DNA of 64,000 nucleotides from Argentina anserina (GCF_933775445.1 NW_026089434.1:124001-188000); one strand, 5' to 3'. Positions 25,991 through 40,888 are shown, numbered from the stretch's first letter. Notes: a model not told the origin generated them from the sequence alone. Numbers and translations are program-made.

Positions 25991-27000
25991 TCAAACGAGA
26001 AATGAAAAGATACTCAAATTGCAATAGTAAACATACTCAAACGATAGAAAGATACTGAGTTTGAAAGAAACACACGCCCACACTGGAAACACTCTCAAAT
26101 TCAAGAAAAAGTCGCATTGAAAGCCGTTCAGAAAGATACTCAAACCAGAATTGAAAAGATACTCAAATTGCAATGGTAAACATACTCAAACGATAGAAAG
26201 ATACTCAGTTTGAAAGAAACACACGCCCACACTGGAAACACTCTCAAATTCAATAGAAACTCGCATCAGAAAGGCTTACAGAAAGATACTCAAACGAGAA
26301 TTGAAAAGATACTCAAATTGCAATAGTAAACATACTCAAACGATAGAAAGATACTCAGTTTGAAAGAAACACACGCCCACACTGGAAACACTCTCAAATT
26401 CAAGAACAAGTCGCATCGAAAGCCGTTCAGAAAGATACTCAAACGAGAATTGAAAAGATACTCAAATTGCAATGGTAAACATACTTAAACGATAGAAAGA
26501 TACTCAGTTTGAAAGAAACACACGCCCACACTGGAAACACTCTCAAATTCAATAGAAACTCGCATCCGAAAGGCTTACAGAAAGATACTCAAACGAGAAT
26601 TGAAAAGATACTCAAATTGCAATAGTAAACATACTCAAACGATAGAAAGATACTCAGTTTTAAAGAAACACACGCCCACACTGGAAACACTCTCAAATTC
26701 AAAAGAAAGTCGCATCAGAAAGGCTTACAGAAAGATACTCAAACGAGAATTGAAAAGATACTCAAATTGCAATAGTAAACATACTCAAACGATAGAAAGA
26801 TACTCAGTTTGAAAGAAACACACGCCCACACTGGAAACACTCTCAAATTCAAGAAAAAGTCGCATTGAAAGCCGTTCAGAAAGATACTCAAACCAGAATT
26901 GAAAAGATACTCAAATTGCAATGGTAAACATACTCAAACGATAGAAAGATACTCAGTTTGAAAGAAACACACGCCCACACTGGAAACACTCTCAAATTCA
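25991..27000. repeat. Segment repeated at about 28386-29393 (offset 2393-2395 bp)
   Basis: The series b3, class a, b2 ending with 'catacttaaacg', 'catccgaaagg', 'gttttaaagaaac' with 'caaaagaaagtcgc', then b3 is the same in both places. The offset falls from 2395 to 2393 because the right copy has a 2 bp deletion ('aaacactcaaattc' for 'aaacactctcaaattc') near 28636. That deletion makes a 148 bp monomer and is private to the right copy. Confidence 0.82.
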
Positions 27001-29656
27001 ATAGAAACTCGCATCAGAAAGGCTTACAGAAAGATACTCAAACTAGAATTGAAAAGATACTCAAATTGCAATAGTAAACATACTCAAACGATAGAAAGAT
27101 ACTCAGTTTGAAAGAAACACACGCCCACACTGGAAACACTCTCAAATTCAATAGAAACTCGCATCAGAAAGGCTTACAGAAAGATACGCAAACGAGAATT
27201 GAAAAGATACTCAAATTGCAATAGTAAAAATACTCAAACGATAGAAAGATACTCAGTTTGAAAGAAACACACGCCCACACTGGAAACACTCTCAAATTCA
27301 ATAGAAACTCGCATCAGAAAGGCTTACAGAAAGATACTCAAACGAGAATTGAAAAGATACTCAAATTGCAATAGTAAACATACTCAAACGATAGAAAGAT
27401 ATTCAGTTTGAAAGAAACACACTCCCACACTGGAAACACTCTCAAATTCAAGAACAAGTCGCATCGAAAGCCGTTCAGAAAGATACCCAAACGAGAATTG
27501 AAAAGATATTCAAATTGCAATGGTAAACATACTCAAACGATAGAAAGATACTCAGTTTGAAAGAAACACACGCCCACACTGGAAACACTCTCAAATTCAA
27601 TAGAAACTCGCATCCGAAAGGCTTACAGAAAGATACTCAAACGAGAATTGAAAAGATACTCAAATTGCAATAGTAAACATACTCAAACGATAGAAAGATA
27701 CTCAGTTTGAAAGAAACACACGCCCACACTGGAAACACTCTCAAATTCAATAGAAACTCGCATCAGAAAGGCTTACAGAAAGATACTCAAATGAGAATTG
27801 AAAAGATACTCAAATTGCAATAGTAAACATACTCAAACGATAGAAAGATACTCAGTTTGAAAGAAACACACGCCCACACTGGAAACACTCTCAAATTCAA
27901 GAAAAAGTCGCATTGAAAGCCGTTCAGAAAGATACTCAAACCAGAATTGAAAAGATACTCAAATTGCAATGGTAAACATACTCAAACGATAGAAATATAC
28001 TCAGTTTGAAAGAAACACACGCCCACACTGGAAACACTCTCAAATTCAATAGAAACTCGCATCAGAAAGGCTTACAGAAAGATACTCAAACGAGAATTGA
28101 AAAGATACTCAAATTGCAATAGTAAACATACTCAAACGATAGAAAGATACTCAGTTTGAAAGAAACAAACGCCCACACTGGAAACACTCTCAAATTCAAT
28201 AGAAACTCGCATCAGAAAGGCTTACAGAAAGATACGCAAACGAGAATTGAAAAGATATTCAAATTGCAATAGTAAACATACTCAAACGATAGAAAGATAC
28301 TCAGTTTGAAAGAAACACACGCCCACACTGGAAACACTCTCAAATTCAATAGAAACTCGCATCAGAAAGGCTTACAGAAAGATACTCAAACGAGAAATGA
28401 AAAGATACTCAAATTGCAATAGTAAACATACTCAAACGATAGAAAGATACTGAGTTTGAAAGAAACACACGCCCACACTGGAAACACTCTCAAATTCAAG
28501 AAAAAGTCGCATTGAAAGCCGTTCAGAAAGATACTCAAACCAGAATTGAAAAGATACTCAAATTGCAATGGTAAACATACTCAAACGATAGAAAGATACT
28601 CAGTTTGAAAGAAACACACGCCCACACTGGAAACACTCAAATTCAATAGAAACTCGCATCAGAAAGGCTTACAGAAAGATACTCAAACGAGAATTGAAAA
28701 GATACTCAAATTGCAATAGTAAACATACTCAAACGATAGAAAGATACTCAGTTTGAAAGAAACACACGCCCACACTGGAAACACTCTCAAATTCAAGAAC
28801 AAGTCGCATCGAAAGCCGTTCAGAAAGATACTCAAACGAGAATTGAAAAGATACTCAAATTGCAATGGTAAACATACTTAAACGATAGAAAGATACTCAG
28901 TTTGAAAGAAACACACGCCCACACTGGAAACACTCTCAAATTCAATAGAAACTCGCATCCGAAAGGCTTACAGAAAGATACTCAAACGAGAATTGAAAAG
29001 ATACTCAAATTGCAATAGTAAACATACTCAAACGATAGAAAGATACTCAGTTTTAAAGAAACACACGCCCACACTGGAAACACTCTCAAATTCAAAAGAA
29101 AGTCGCATCAGAAAGGCTTACAGAAAGATACTCAAACGAGAATTGAAAAGATACTCAAATTGCAATAGTAAACATACTCAAACGATAGAAAGATACTCAG
29201 TTTGAAAGAAACACACGCCCACACTGGAAACACTCTCAAATTCAAGAAAAAGTCGCATTGAAAGCCGTTCAGAAAGATACTCAAACCAGAATTGAAAAGA
29301 TACTCAAATTGCAATGGTAAACATACTCAAACGATAGAAAGATACTCAGTTTGAAAGAAACACACGCCCACACTGGAAACACTCTCAAATTCAATAGAAA
29401 CTCGCATCAGAAAGGCTTACAGAAAGATACTCAAACGAGAATTGAAAAGATACTCAAATTGCAATAGTAAACATACTCAAACGATAGAAAGATACTCAGT
29501 TTGAAAGAAACACACGCCCACACTGGAAACACTCTCAAATTCAAGAACAAGTCGCATCGAAAGCCGTTCAGAAAGATACTCAAACGAGAATTGAAAAGAT
29601 ACTCAAATTGCAATGGTAAACATACTCAAACGATAGAAAGATACTCAGTTTGAAAG

Positions 29657-32600
29657 AAACACACGCCCACACTGGAAACACTCTCAAATTCAATAGAAAC
29701 TCGCATCCGAAAGGCTTACAGAAAGATACTCAAACGAGAATTGAAAAGATACTCAAATTGCAATAGTAAACATACTCAAACGATAGAAAGATACTCAGTT
29801 TGAAAGAAACACACGCCCACACTGGAAACACTCTCAAATTCAATAGAAAGTCGCATCAGAAAGGCTTACAGAAAGATACTCAAACGAGAATTGAAAAGAT
29901 ACTCAAATTGCAATAGTAAACATACTCAAACGATAGAAAGATACTCAGTTTGAAAGAAACACACGCCCACACTGGAAACACTCTCAAATTCAAGAAAAAG
30001 TCGCATTGAAAGGCGTTCAGAAAGATACTCAAACCAGAATTGAAAAGATACTCAAATTGCAATGGTAAACATACTCAAACGATAGAAAGATACTCAGTTT
30101 GAAAGAAACACACGCCCACATTGGAAACACTCTCAAATTCAATAGAAACTCGCATCAGAAAGGCTTACAGAACGATACTCAAACGAGAATTGAAAAGATA
30201 CTCAAATTGCAATAGTAAACATACTCAAACGATAGAAAGATACTCAGTTTGAAAGAAACACACGCCCACACTGGAAACACTCTCAAATTCAATAGAAACT
30301 CGCATTAGATAGGCTTACAGAAAGATACGCAAACGAGAATTGAAAAGATATTCAAATTGTAATAGTAAACATACTCAAACGATAGAAAGATACTCAGTTT
30401 GAAAGAAACACACGCCCACACTGGAAACACTCTCAAATTCAATAGAAACTCGCATCAGAAAGGCTTACAGAAAGATACTCAAACGAGAATTGAAAAGATA
30501 CTCAAATTGCAATAGTAAACATACTCAAACGATAGAAAGATACTCAGTTTGAAAGAAACACACGCCCACACTGGAAACACTCTCAAATTCAAAAAAAGTC
30601 GCATTGAAAGCCGTTCAGAAAGATACTCAAACCAGAATTGAAAAGATACTCAAATTGCAATGGTAAACATACTCAAACGATAGAAAGATACTCAGTTTGA
30701 AAGAAACACACGCCCACACTGGAAACACTCTCAAATTCAATAGAAACTCGCATCAGAAAGGCTTACAGAAAGATACTCAAACGAGAATTGAAAAGATACT
30801 CAAATTGCAATAGTAAACATACTCAAACGATAGAAAGATACTCAGTTTGAAAGAAACACACGCCCACACTGGAAACACTCTCAAATTCAATAGAAACTCG
30901 CATCCGAAAGGCTTACAGAAAGATACTCAAACGAGAATTGAAAAGATATTCAAATTGCAATAGTAAACATACTCAAACGATAGAAAGATACTCAGTTTGA
31001 AAGAAACACACGCCCACACTGGAAACACTCTCAAATTCAATAGAAACTCGCATCAGAAAGGCTTACAGAAAGATACTCAAACGAGAATTGAAAAGATACT
31101 CAAATTGCAATAGTAAACATACTCAAACGATAGAAAGATACTCAGTTTGAAAGAAACACACGCCCACACTGGAAACACTCTCAAATTCAAGAAAAAGTCG
31201 CATTGAAAGCCGTTCAGAAAGATACTCAAACCAGAATTGAAAAGATACTCAAATTGCAATGGTAAACATACTCAAACGATAGAAAGATACTCAGTTTGAA
31301 AGAAACACACGCCCACACAGGAAACACTCTCAAATTCAATAGAAACTCGCATCAGAAAGGCTTACAGAACGATACTCAAACGAGAATTGAAAAGATACTC
31401 AAATTGCAATAGTAAACATACTCAAACGATAGAAAGATACTCAGTTTGAAAGAAACACACGCCCACACTGGAAACACTCTCAAATTCAATAGAAACTCGC
31501 ATCAGAAAGGCTTAAAGAAAGATACTCAAACGAGAATTGAAAAGATACTCAAATTGCAATAGTAAACATACTCAAACGATAGAAAGATACTCAGTTTGAA
31601 AGAAACACACGCCCACACTGGAAACACTCTCAAATTCAATAGAAACTCGCATCAGAAAGGCTTACAGAAAGATACTCAAACGAGAATTGAAAAGATACTC
31701 AAATTGCAATAGTAAACATACTCAAAGGATAGAAAGATACTCAGTTTGAAAGAAACACACGCCCACACTGGAAACACTCTCAAATTCAATAGAAACTAGC
31801 ATTAGAAAGGCTTACAGAAAGATACTCAAACGAGAATTGAAAAGATACTCAAATTGCAATAGTAAACATACTCAAACGATAGAAAGATACTCAGTTTGAA
31901 AGAAACACACGCCCACACTGGAAACACTCTCAAATTCAATAGAAACTCGCATCAGAAAGGCTTACAGAAAGATACTCAAACGAGAATTGAAAAGATACTC
32001 AAATTGCAATAGTAAACATACTCAAACGATAGAAAGATACTCAGTTTGAAAGAAACACACGCCCACACTGGAAACACTCTCAAATTCAATAGAAACTCGC
32101 ATCAGAAAGGCTTACAGAAAGATACTCAAACGAGAATTGAAAAGATACTCAAATTGCAATAGTAAACATACTCAAAGGATAGAAAGATACTCAGTTTGAA
32201 AGAAACACACGCCCACACTGGAAACACTCTCAAATTCAATAGAAACTAGCATCAGAAAGGCTTACAGAAAGATACTCAAACGAGAATTGAAAAGATACTC
32301 AAATTGCAATAGTAAACATACTCAAACGATAGAAAGATACTCAGTTTGAAAGAAACACACGCCCACACTGGAAACACTCTCAAATTCAATAGAAAGTCGC
32401 ATCAGAAAGGCTTACAGAAAGATACTCAAACGAGAATTGAAAAGATACTCAAATTGCAATAGTAAACATACTCAAACGATAGAAAGATACTCAGTTTGAA
32501 AGAAACACACGCCCACACTGGAAACACTCTCAAATTCAAGAAAAAGTCGCATTGAAAGCCTTTCAGAAAGATACTCAAACCAGAATTGAAAAGATACTCA

Positions 32601-35347
32601 AATTGCAATGGTAAACATACTCAAACGATAGAAAGATACTCAGTTTGAAAGAAACACACGCCCACACTGGAAACACTCTCAAATTCAATAGAAACTCGCA
32701 TTAGAAAGGCTTACAGAAAGATACGCAAACGAGAATTGAAAAGATACTCAAATTGCAATAGTAAACATACTCAAACGATAGAAAGATACTCAGTTTGAAA
32801 GAAACACACGCCCACACTGGAAACACTCTCAAATTCAATAGAAACTCGCATCAGAAAGGCTTACAGAAAGATACTCAAACGAGAATTGAAAAGATACTCA
32901 AATTGCAATAGTAAACATACTCAAACGATAGAAAGATACTCAGTTTGAAAGAAACACACGCCCACACTGGAAACACTCTCAAATTCAAGAAAAAGTCGCA
33001 TTGAAAGCCGTTCAGAAAGATACTCAAACCAGAATTGAAAAGATACTCAAATTGCAATGGTAAACATACTCAAACGATAGAAAGATACTCAGTTTGAAAG
33101 AAACACACGCCCACACTGGAAACACTCTCAAATTCAATAGAAACTCGCATCAGAAAGGCTTACAGAACGATACTCAAACGAGAATTGAAAAGATACTCAA
33201 ATTGCAATAGTAAACATACTCAAACGATAGAAAGATACTCAGTTTGAAAGAAACACACGCCCACACTGGAAACACTCTCAAATTCAATAGAAACTCGCAT
33301 CAGAAAGGCTTAAAGAAAGATACTCAAACGAGAATTGAAAAGATACTCAAATTGCAATAGTAAACATACTCAAACGATAGAAAGATACTCAGTTTGAAAG
33401 AAACACACGCCCACACTGGAAACACTCTCAAATTCAATAGAAACTCGCATCAGAAAGGCTTACAGAAAGATACTCAAACGAGAATTGAAAAGATACTCAA
33501 ATTGCAATAGTAAACATACTCAAAGGATAGAAAGATACTCAGTTTGAAAGAAACACACGCCCACACTGGAAACACTCTCAAATTCAATAGAAACTAGCAT
33601 TAGAAAGGCTTACAGAAAGATACTCAAACGAGAATTGAAAAGATACTCAAATTGCAATAGTAAACATACTCAAACGATAGAAAGATACTCAGTTTGAAAG
33701 AAACACACGCCCACACTGGAAACACTCTCAAATTCAATAGAAAGTCGCATCAGAAAGGCTTACAGAAAGATACTCAAACGAGAATTGAAAAGATACTCAA
33801 ATTGCAATAGTAAACATACTCAAACGATAGAAAGATACTCAGTTTGAAAGAAACACACGCCCACACTGGAAACACTCTCAAATTCAAGAAAAAGTCGCAT
33901 TGAAAGCCGTTCAGAAAGATACTCAAACCAGAATTGAAAAGATACTCAAATTGCAATGGTAAACATACTCAAACGATAGAAAGATACTCAGTTTGAAAGA
34001 AACACACGCCCACACTGGAAACACTCTCAAATTCAATAGAAACTCGCATTAGAAAGGCTTACAGAAAGATACGCAAACGAGAATTGAAAAGATATTCAAA
34101 TTGCAATAGTAAACATACTCAAACGATAGAAAGATACTCAGTTTGAAAGAAACACACGCCCACACTGGAAACACTCTCAAATTCAATAGAAACTCGCATC
34201 AGAAAGGCTTACAGAAAGATACTCAAACGAGAATTGAAAAGATACTCAAATTGCAATAGTAAACATACTCAAACGATAGAAAGATACTCAGTTTGAAAGA
34301 AACACACGCCCACACTGGAAACACTCTCAAATTCAAGAAAAAGTCGCATTGAAAGCCGTTCAGAAAGATACTCAAACCAGAATTGAAAAGATACTCAAAT
34401 TGCAATGGTAAACATACTCAAACGATAGAAAGATACTCAGTTTGAAAGAAACACACGCCCACACTGGAAACACTCTCAAATTCAATAGAAACTCGCATCA
34501 GAAAGGCTTACAGAACGATACTCAAACGAGAATTGAAAAGATACTCAAATTGCAATAGTAAACATACTCAAACGATAGAAAGATACTCAGTTTGAAAGAA
34601 ACACACGCCCACACTGGAAACACTCTCAAATTCAATAGAAACTCGCATCAGAAAGGCTTACAGAAAGATACTCAAACGAGAATTGAAAAGATACTCAAAT
34701 TGCAATAGTAAACATACTCAAACGATAGAAAGATACTCAGTTTGAAAGAAACACACGCCCACACTGGAAACACTCTCAAATTCAAGAAAAAGTCGCATTG
34801 AAAGCCGTTCAGAAAGATACTCAAACCAGAATTGAAAAGATACTCAAATTGCAATGGTAAACATACTCAAACGATAGAAAGATACTCAGTTTGAAAGAAA
34901 CACACGCCCACCCTGGAAACACTCTCAAATTCAATAGAAACTCGCATCAGAAAGGCTTACAGAACGATACTCAAACGAGAATTGAAAAGATACTCAAATT
35001 GCAATAGTAAACATACTCAAACGATAGAAAGATACTCAGTTTGAAAGAAACACACGCCCACACTGGAAACACTCTCAAATTCAATAGAAACTCGCATCAG
35101 AAAGGCTTACAGAAAGATACTCAAACGAGAATTGAAAAGATACTCAAATTGCAATAGTAAACATACTCAAACGATAGAAAGATACTCAGTTTGAAAGAAA
35201 CACACGCCCACACTGGAAACACTCTCAAATTCAATAGAAACTAGCATCAGAAAGGCTTACAGAAAGATACTCAAACGAGAATTGAAAAGATACTCAAATT
35301 GCAATAGTAAACATACTCAAACGATAGAAAGATACTCAGTTTGAAAG
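29657..35347. repeat. Zone B2: b3-only domain with 9/12-monomer units
   Basis: Only b3 represents the short class here. The b3 copies following 31077, 32426, 32875, 33774, 34223 and 34672 give recurring offsets of 1348-1349 bp (nine monomers) and 1798 bp (twelve). Markers between them recur in order: 'gcttacagaacg', 'gcttaaagaaag', 'aaaggatag', 'aaactagcatt' and 'gaaagtcgcatcag'. The 12-monomer spacing at 31.08-32.88 kb contains the 'aaaggatag'/'ctagc' trimer twice, which explains its extra 450 bp. One b3 copy near 30591 has lost a base ('ttcaaaaaaagtc'). Confidence 0.8.
31603..32502. repeat. Two tandem 450 bp trimers leading into b3
   Basis: Each 450 bp trimer holds a monomer with 'aaaggatag', a monomer with 'aaactagcat', and a third monomer that is plain in the first copy and has 'gaaagtcgcatcag' in the second. 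A b3 monomer follows at 32503. The same run leading into b3 occurs singly near 33401-33850, 36995-37444 and 59467-59916. Confidence 0.82.
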
Positions 35348-35647
35348 AAACACAGGCCCACACTGGAAACACTCTCAAATTCAATAGAAACTCGCATCCG
35401 AAAGGCTTACAGAAAGATACTCAAACGATAATTGAAAAGATACTCAAATTGCAATAGTAAACATACTCAAACGATAGAAAGATACTCAGTTTGAAAGAAA
35501 CACACGCCCACATTGGAAGCACTCTCTAATTCAATAGAAACTCGCATCAGAAAGGCTTACAGAAAGATACTCAATCGAGAATTGAAAAGATACTCAAATT
35601 GCAATAGTACACATACTCAAACGATAGAAAGATACTCAGTTTGAAAG

Positions 35648-35796
35648 AAACACACGCCCACACTGGAAACAGTCTCAAATTCAAGAAAAACTCGCATCGA
35701 AAGCCTTTCAGAAAGATACTCAAACGAGAATTGAAAAGATACTCAAATTGCAATAGTAAACATACTCAAACGATTGAAAGATACTCAGTTTGAAAG
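35648..35796 (+). repeat. Reference copy of 149 bp class b4 monomer
   Basis: The b4 subtype combines a b1-like left part, 'aagaaaaactcgcatcg', with 'aaagcctttcag' (t for g). It usually also has 'aacagtctc' in the first third and is often followed by 'aaacgattgaaag'. It first appears here and occurs repeatedly to the end of the window (for example 39541, 44337, 45236, 46885, 54975, 55274, 57821, 58120, 58419 and 58868). It resembles b1 more than b3 in the left part, so it is probably derived from the b1 lineage. Confidence 0.92.
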
Positions 35797-38599
35797 AAAC
35801 ACACGCCCACACTGGAAACACTCTCAAATTCAATAGAAACTCGCATCAGAAAGGCTTACAGAAAGATACTCAAACGAGAATTGAAAAGATACTCAAATTG
35901 CAATAGTAAACATACTCAAACGATAGAAAGATACTCAGTTTGAAAGAAACACACGCCCACACTGGAAGCACTCTCTAATTCAATAGAAACTCGCATCAGA
36001 AAGGCTTACAGAAAGATACTCAATCGAGAATTGAAAAGATACTCAAATTGCAATAGTAAACATACTCAAACGATAGAAAGATACTCAGTTTGAAAGAAAC
36101 ACACGCCCACACTGGAAACACTCTCAAATTCAATAGAAACTCGCATCAGAAAGGCTTACAGAAAGATACTCAAACGAGAATTGAAAAGATACTCAAATTG
36201 CAATAGTAAACATACTCAAACGATAGAAAGATACTCAGTTTGAAAGAAACACACGCCCACACTGGAAACACTCTCAAATTCAAGAAAAAGTCGCATTGAA
36301 AGCCGTTCAGAAAGATACTCAAACCAGAATTGAAAAGATACTCAAATTGCAATGGTAAACATACTCAAACGATAGAAAGATACTCAGTTTGAAAGAAACA
36401 CACGCCCACACTGGAAACACTCTCAAATTCAATAGAAACTCGCATTAGAAAGGCTTACAGAAAGATACGCAAACGAGAATTGAAAAGATATTCAAATTGC
36501 AATAGTAAACATACTCAAACGATAGAAAGATACTCAGTTTGAAAGAAACACACGCCCACACTGGAAACACTCTCAAATTCAATAGAAACTCGCATCAGAA
36601 AGGCTTACAGAAAGATACTCAAACGAGAATTGAAAAGATACTCAAATTGCAATAGTAAACATACTCAAACGATAGAAAGATACTCAGTTTGAAAGAAACA
36701 CACGCCCACACTGGAAACACTCTCAAATTCAAGAAAAAGTCGCATTGAAAGCCGTTCAGAAAGATACTCAAACCAGAATTGAAAAGATACTGAAATTGCA
36801 ATGGTAAACATACTCAAACGATAGAAAGATACTCAGTTTGAAAGAAACACACGCCCACACTGGAAACACTCTCAAATTCAATAGAAACTCGCATCAGAAA
36901 GGCTTACAGAACGATACTCAAACGAGAATTGAAAAGATACTCAAATTGCAATAGTAAACATACTCAAACGATAGAAAGATACTCAGTTTGAAAGAAACAC
37001 ACGCCCACACTGGAAACACTCTCAAATTCAATAGAAACTCGCATCAGAAAGGCTTACAGAAAGATACTCAAACGAGAATTGAAAAGATACTCAAATTGCA
37101 ATAGTAAACATACTCAAAGGATAGAAAGATACTCAGTTTGAAAGAAACACACGCCCACACTGGAAACACTCTCAAATTCAATAGAAACTAGCATCAGAAA
37201 GGCTTACAGAAAGATACTCAAACGAGAATTGAAAAGATACTCAAATTGCAATAGTAAACATACTCAAACGATAGAAAGATACTCAGTTTGAAAGAAACAC
37301 ACGCCCACACTGGAAACACTCTCAAATTCAATAGAAAGTCGCATCAGAAAGGCTTACAGAACGATACTCAAACGAGAATTGAAAAGATACTCAAATTGCA
37401 ATAGTAAACATACTCAAACGATAGAAAGATACTCAGTTTGAAAGAAACACACGCCCACACTGGAAACACTCTCAAATTCAAGAAAAAGTCGCATTGAAAG
37501 CCGTTCAGAAAGATACTCAAACCAGAATTGAAAAGATACTCAAATTGCAATGGTAAACATACTCAAACGATAGAAAGATACTCAGTTTGAAAGAAACACA
37601 CGCCCACACTGGAAACACTCTCAAATTCAATAGAAACTCGCATTAGAAAGGCTTACAGAAAGATACGCAAACGAGAATTGAAAAGATATTCAAATTGCAA
37701 TAGTAAACATACTCAAACGATAGAAAGATACTCAGTTTGAAAGAAACACACGCCCACACTGGAAACACTCTCAAATTCAATAGAAACTCGCATCAGAAAG
37801 GCTTACAGAAAGATACTCAAACGAGAATTGAAAAGATACTCAAATTGCAATAGTAAACATACTCAAACGATAGAAAGATACTCAGTTTGAAAGAAACACA
37901 CGCCCACACTGGAAACACTCTCAAATTCAAGAAAAAGTCGCATTGAAAGCCGTTCAGAAAGATACTCAAACCAGAATTGAAAAGATACTGAAATTGCAAT
38001 GGTAAACATACTCAAACGATAGAAAGATACTCAGTTTGAAAGAAACACACGCCCACACTGGAAACACTCTCAAATTCAATAGAAACTCGCATCAGAAAGG
38101 CTTACAGAACGATACTCAAACGAGAATTGAAAAGATACTCAAATTGCAATAGTAAACATACTCAAACGATAGAAAGATACTCAGTTTGAAAGAAACACAC
38201 GCCCACACTGGAAACACTCTCAAATTCAAGAAAAAGTCGCATTGAAAGCCGTTCAGAAAGATACTCAAACCAGAATTGAAAAGATACTCAAATTGCAATG
38301 GTAAACACACTCAAACGATAGAAAGATACTCAGTTTGAAAGAAACACACGCCCACACAGGAAACACTCTCAAATTCAATAGAAACTCGCATCAGAAAGGC
38401 TTACAGAACGATACTCAAACGAGAATTGAAAAGATACTCAAATTGCAATAGTAAACATACTCAAACGATAGAAAGATACTCAGTTTGAAAGAAACACACG
38501 CCCACACAGGAAACACTCTCAAATTCAATATAAACTCGCATCAGAAAGGCTTACAGAAAGATACTCAAACCAGAATTGAAAAGATACTCAAATTGCAAT

Positions 38600-40760
38600 A
38601 GTAAACATACTCAAACGATAGAAAGATACTCAGTTTGAAAGAAACACACGCCCACACTGGAAACACTCTCAAATTCAAGAAAAAGTCGCATTGAAAGCCG
38701 TTCAGAAAGATACTCAAACCAGAATTGAAAAGATACTGAAATTGCAATGGTAAACATACTCAAACGATAGAAAGATACTCAGTTTGAAAGAAACACACGC
38801 CCACACAGGAAACACTCTCAAATTCAATAGAAACTCGCATCAGAAAGGCTTACAGAACGATACTCAAACGAGAATTGAAAAGATACTCAAATTGCAATAG
38901 TAAACATACTCAAACGATAGAAAGATACTCAGTTTGAAAGAAACACACGCCCACACTGGAAACACTCTCAAATTCAATAGAAACTCGCATCAGAAAGGCT
39001 TACAGAAAGATACTCAAACGAGAATTGAAAAGATACTCAAATTGCAATAGTAAACATACTCAAACGATAGAAAGATACTCAGTTTGAAAGAAACACACGC
39101 CCACACTGGAAACACTCTCAAATTCAATAGAAACTAGCATCAGAAAGGCTTACAGAAAGATACTCAAACGAGAATTGAAAAGATACTCAAATTGCAATAG
39201 TAAACATACTCAAACGATAGAAAGATACTCAGTTTGAAAGAAACACAGGCCCACACTGGAAACACTCTCAAATTCAATAGAAACTCGCATCCGAAAGGCT
39301 TACAGAAAGATACTCAAACGATAATTGAAAAGATACTCAAATTGCAATAGTAAACATACTCAAACGATAGAAAGATACTCAGTTTGAAAGAAACACACGC
39401 CCACATTGGAAGCACTCTCTAATTCAATAGAAACTCGCATCAGAAAGGCTTACAGAAAGATACTCAATCGAGAATTGAAAAGATACTCAAATTGCAATAG
39501 TAAACATACTCAAACGATAGAAAGATACTCAGTTTGAAAGAAACACACGCCCACACTGGAAACAGTCTCAAATTCAAGAAAAACTCGCATCGAAAGCCTT
39601 TCAGAAAGATACTCAAACGAGAATTGAAAAGATACTCAAATTGCAATAGTAAACATACTCAAACGATTGAAAGATACTCAGTTTGAAAGAAACACACGCC
39701 CACACTGGAAACACTCTCAAATTCAATAGAAACTCGCATCAGAAAGGCTTACAGAAAGATACTCAAACGAGAATTGAAAAGATACTCAAATTGCAATAGT
39801 AAACATACTCAAACGATAGAAAGATACTCAGTTTGAAAGAAACACACGCCCACACTGGAAGCACTCTCTAATTCAATAGAAACTCGCATCAGAAAGGCTT
39901 ACAGAAAGATACTCAATCGAGAATTGAAAAGATACTCAAATTGCAATAGTAAACATACTCAAACGATAGAAAGATACTCAGTTTGAAAGAAACACACGCC
40001 CACACTGGAAACACTCTCAAATTCAATAGAAACTCGCATCAGAAAGGCTTACAGAAAGATACTCAAACGAGAATTGAAAAGATACTCAAATTGCAATAGT
40101 AAACATACTCAAACGATAGAAAGATACTCAGTTTGAAAGAAACACACGCCCACACTGGAAACACTCTCAAATTCAATAGAAACTCGCATCAGAAAGGCTT
40201 ACAGAAAGATACTCAAACGAGAATTCAAAAGATACTCAAATTGCAATAGTAAACATACTCAAACGATAGAAAGATACTCAGTTTGAAAGAAACACACGCC
40301 CACACTGGAAACACTCTCAAATTCAATAGAAAGTCGCATCAGAAAGGCTTACAGAAAGATACTCAAACGAGAATTGAAAAGATACTCAAATTGCAATAGT
40401 AAACATACTCAAACGATAGAAAGATACTCAGTTTGAAAGAAACACACGCCCACACTGGAAACACTCTCAAATTCAAGAAAAACTCGCATCGAAAGCCTTT
40501 CAGAAAGATACTCAAACGAGAATTGAAAAGATACTCAAATTGCAATGGTAAACATACTCAAACGATTGAAAGATACTCAGTTTGAAAGAAACACACGCCC
40601 ACGCTGGAAACACTCTCAAATTCAATAGAAACTCGCATCCGAAAGGCTTACAGAAAGATACTCAAACGAGAATTGAAAAGATACTCAAATTGCAATAGTA
40701 AACATACTCAAACGATAGAAAGATACTCAGTTTGAAAGAAACACACGCCCACACTGGAAA
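38600..40760. repeat. ~2.1 kb segment repeated at about 43396-45556 (offset 4796 bp)
   Basis: The whole succession of b3, 'cacacagg', 'cagaacg', 'ctagc', 'cacaggccc', 'cattggaagcac', b4, 'gattgaaag', 'gaattcaaaag', 'gaaagtcgc', b4 and 'cacgctgg' is the same in both places. The differences I noticed include 'gatactgaaattg' for 'gatactcaaattg' near 38735, 'aaagacttac' near 43794, and 'aacactctc' for 'aacagtctc' in the b4 copy at 40440. A shorter left-hand relative starts near 35.34 kb (offset 3893 bp), and the right half (44.45-45.5 kb) recurs near 46.1-47.15 kb (offset about 1649 bp). Confidence 0.82.
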
Positions 40761-40888
40761 CACTCTCAAATTCAATAGAAACTCGCATCAGAAAGGCTTA
40801 CAGAAAGATACTCAAACGAGAATTGAAAAGATACTCAAATTGCAATAGTAAACATACTCAAACGATAGAAAGATACTCAGTTTGAAAG

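Larger units (their letters stand above)
15279..29656. repeat. Zone B1: b2/b3 domain with a recurrent marked run
   Basis: b1 disappears and b2, then b3, take its place. A recurring ordered run of class a variants is visible: 'catcagagaggc' with 'acattag', then 'catcagacaggc' with 'actcaatttgc' and 'acaatag', then 'ggagacactc' with 'gagaaatgaaaag' and usually 'gatactgag', then 'catccgaaagg'. I see it starting near 15476, 16825, 19672, 20721 and 25672, plus a shortened form near 21.97 kb. Near 19.7-19.9 and 20.7-20.9 kb the first monomer of the run is doubled. The right edge is set at the last b2 copy. Confidence 0.82.
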
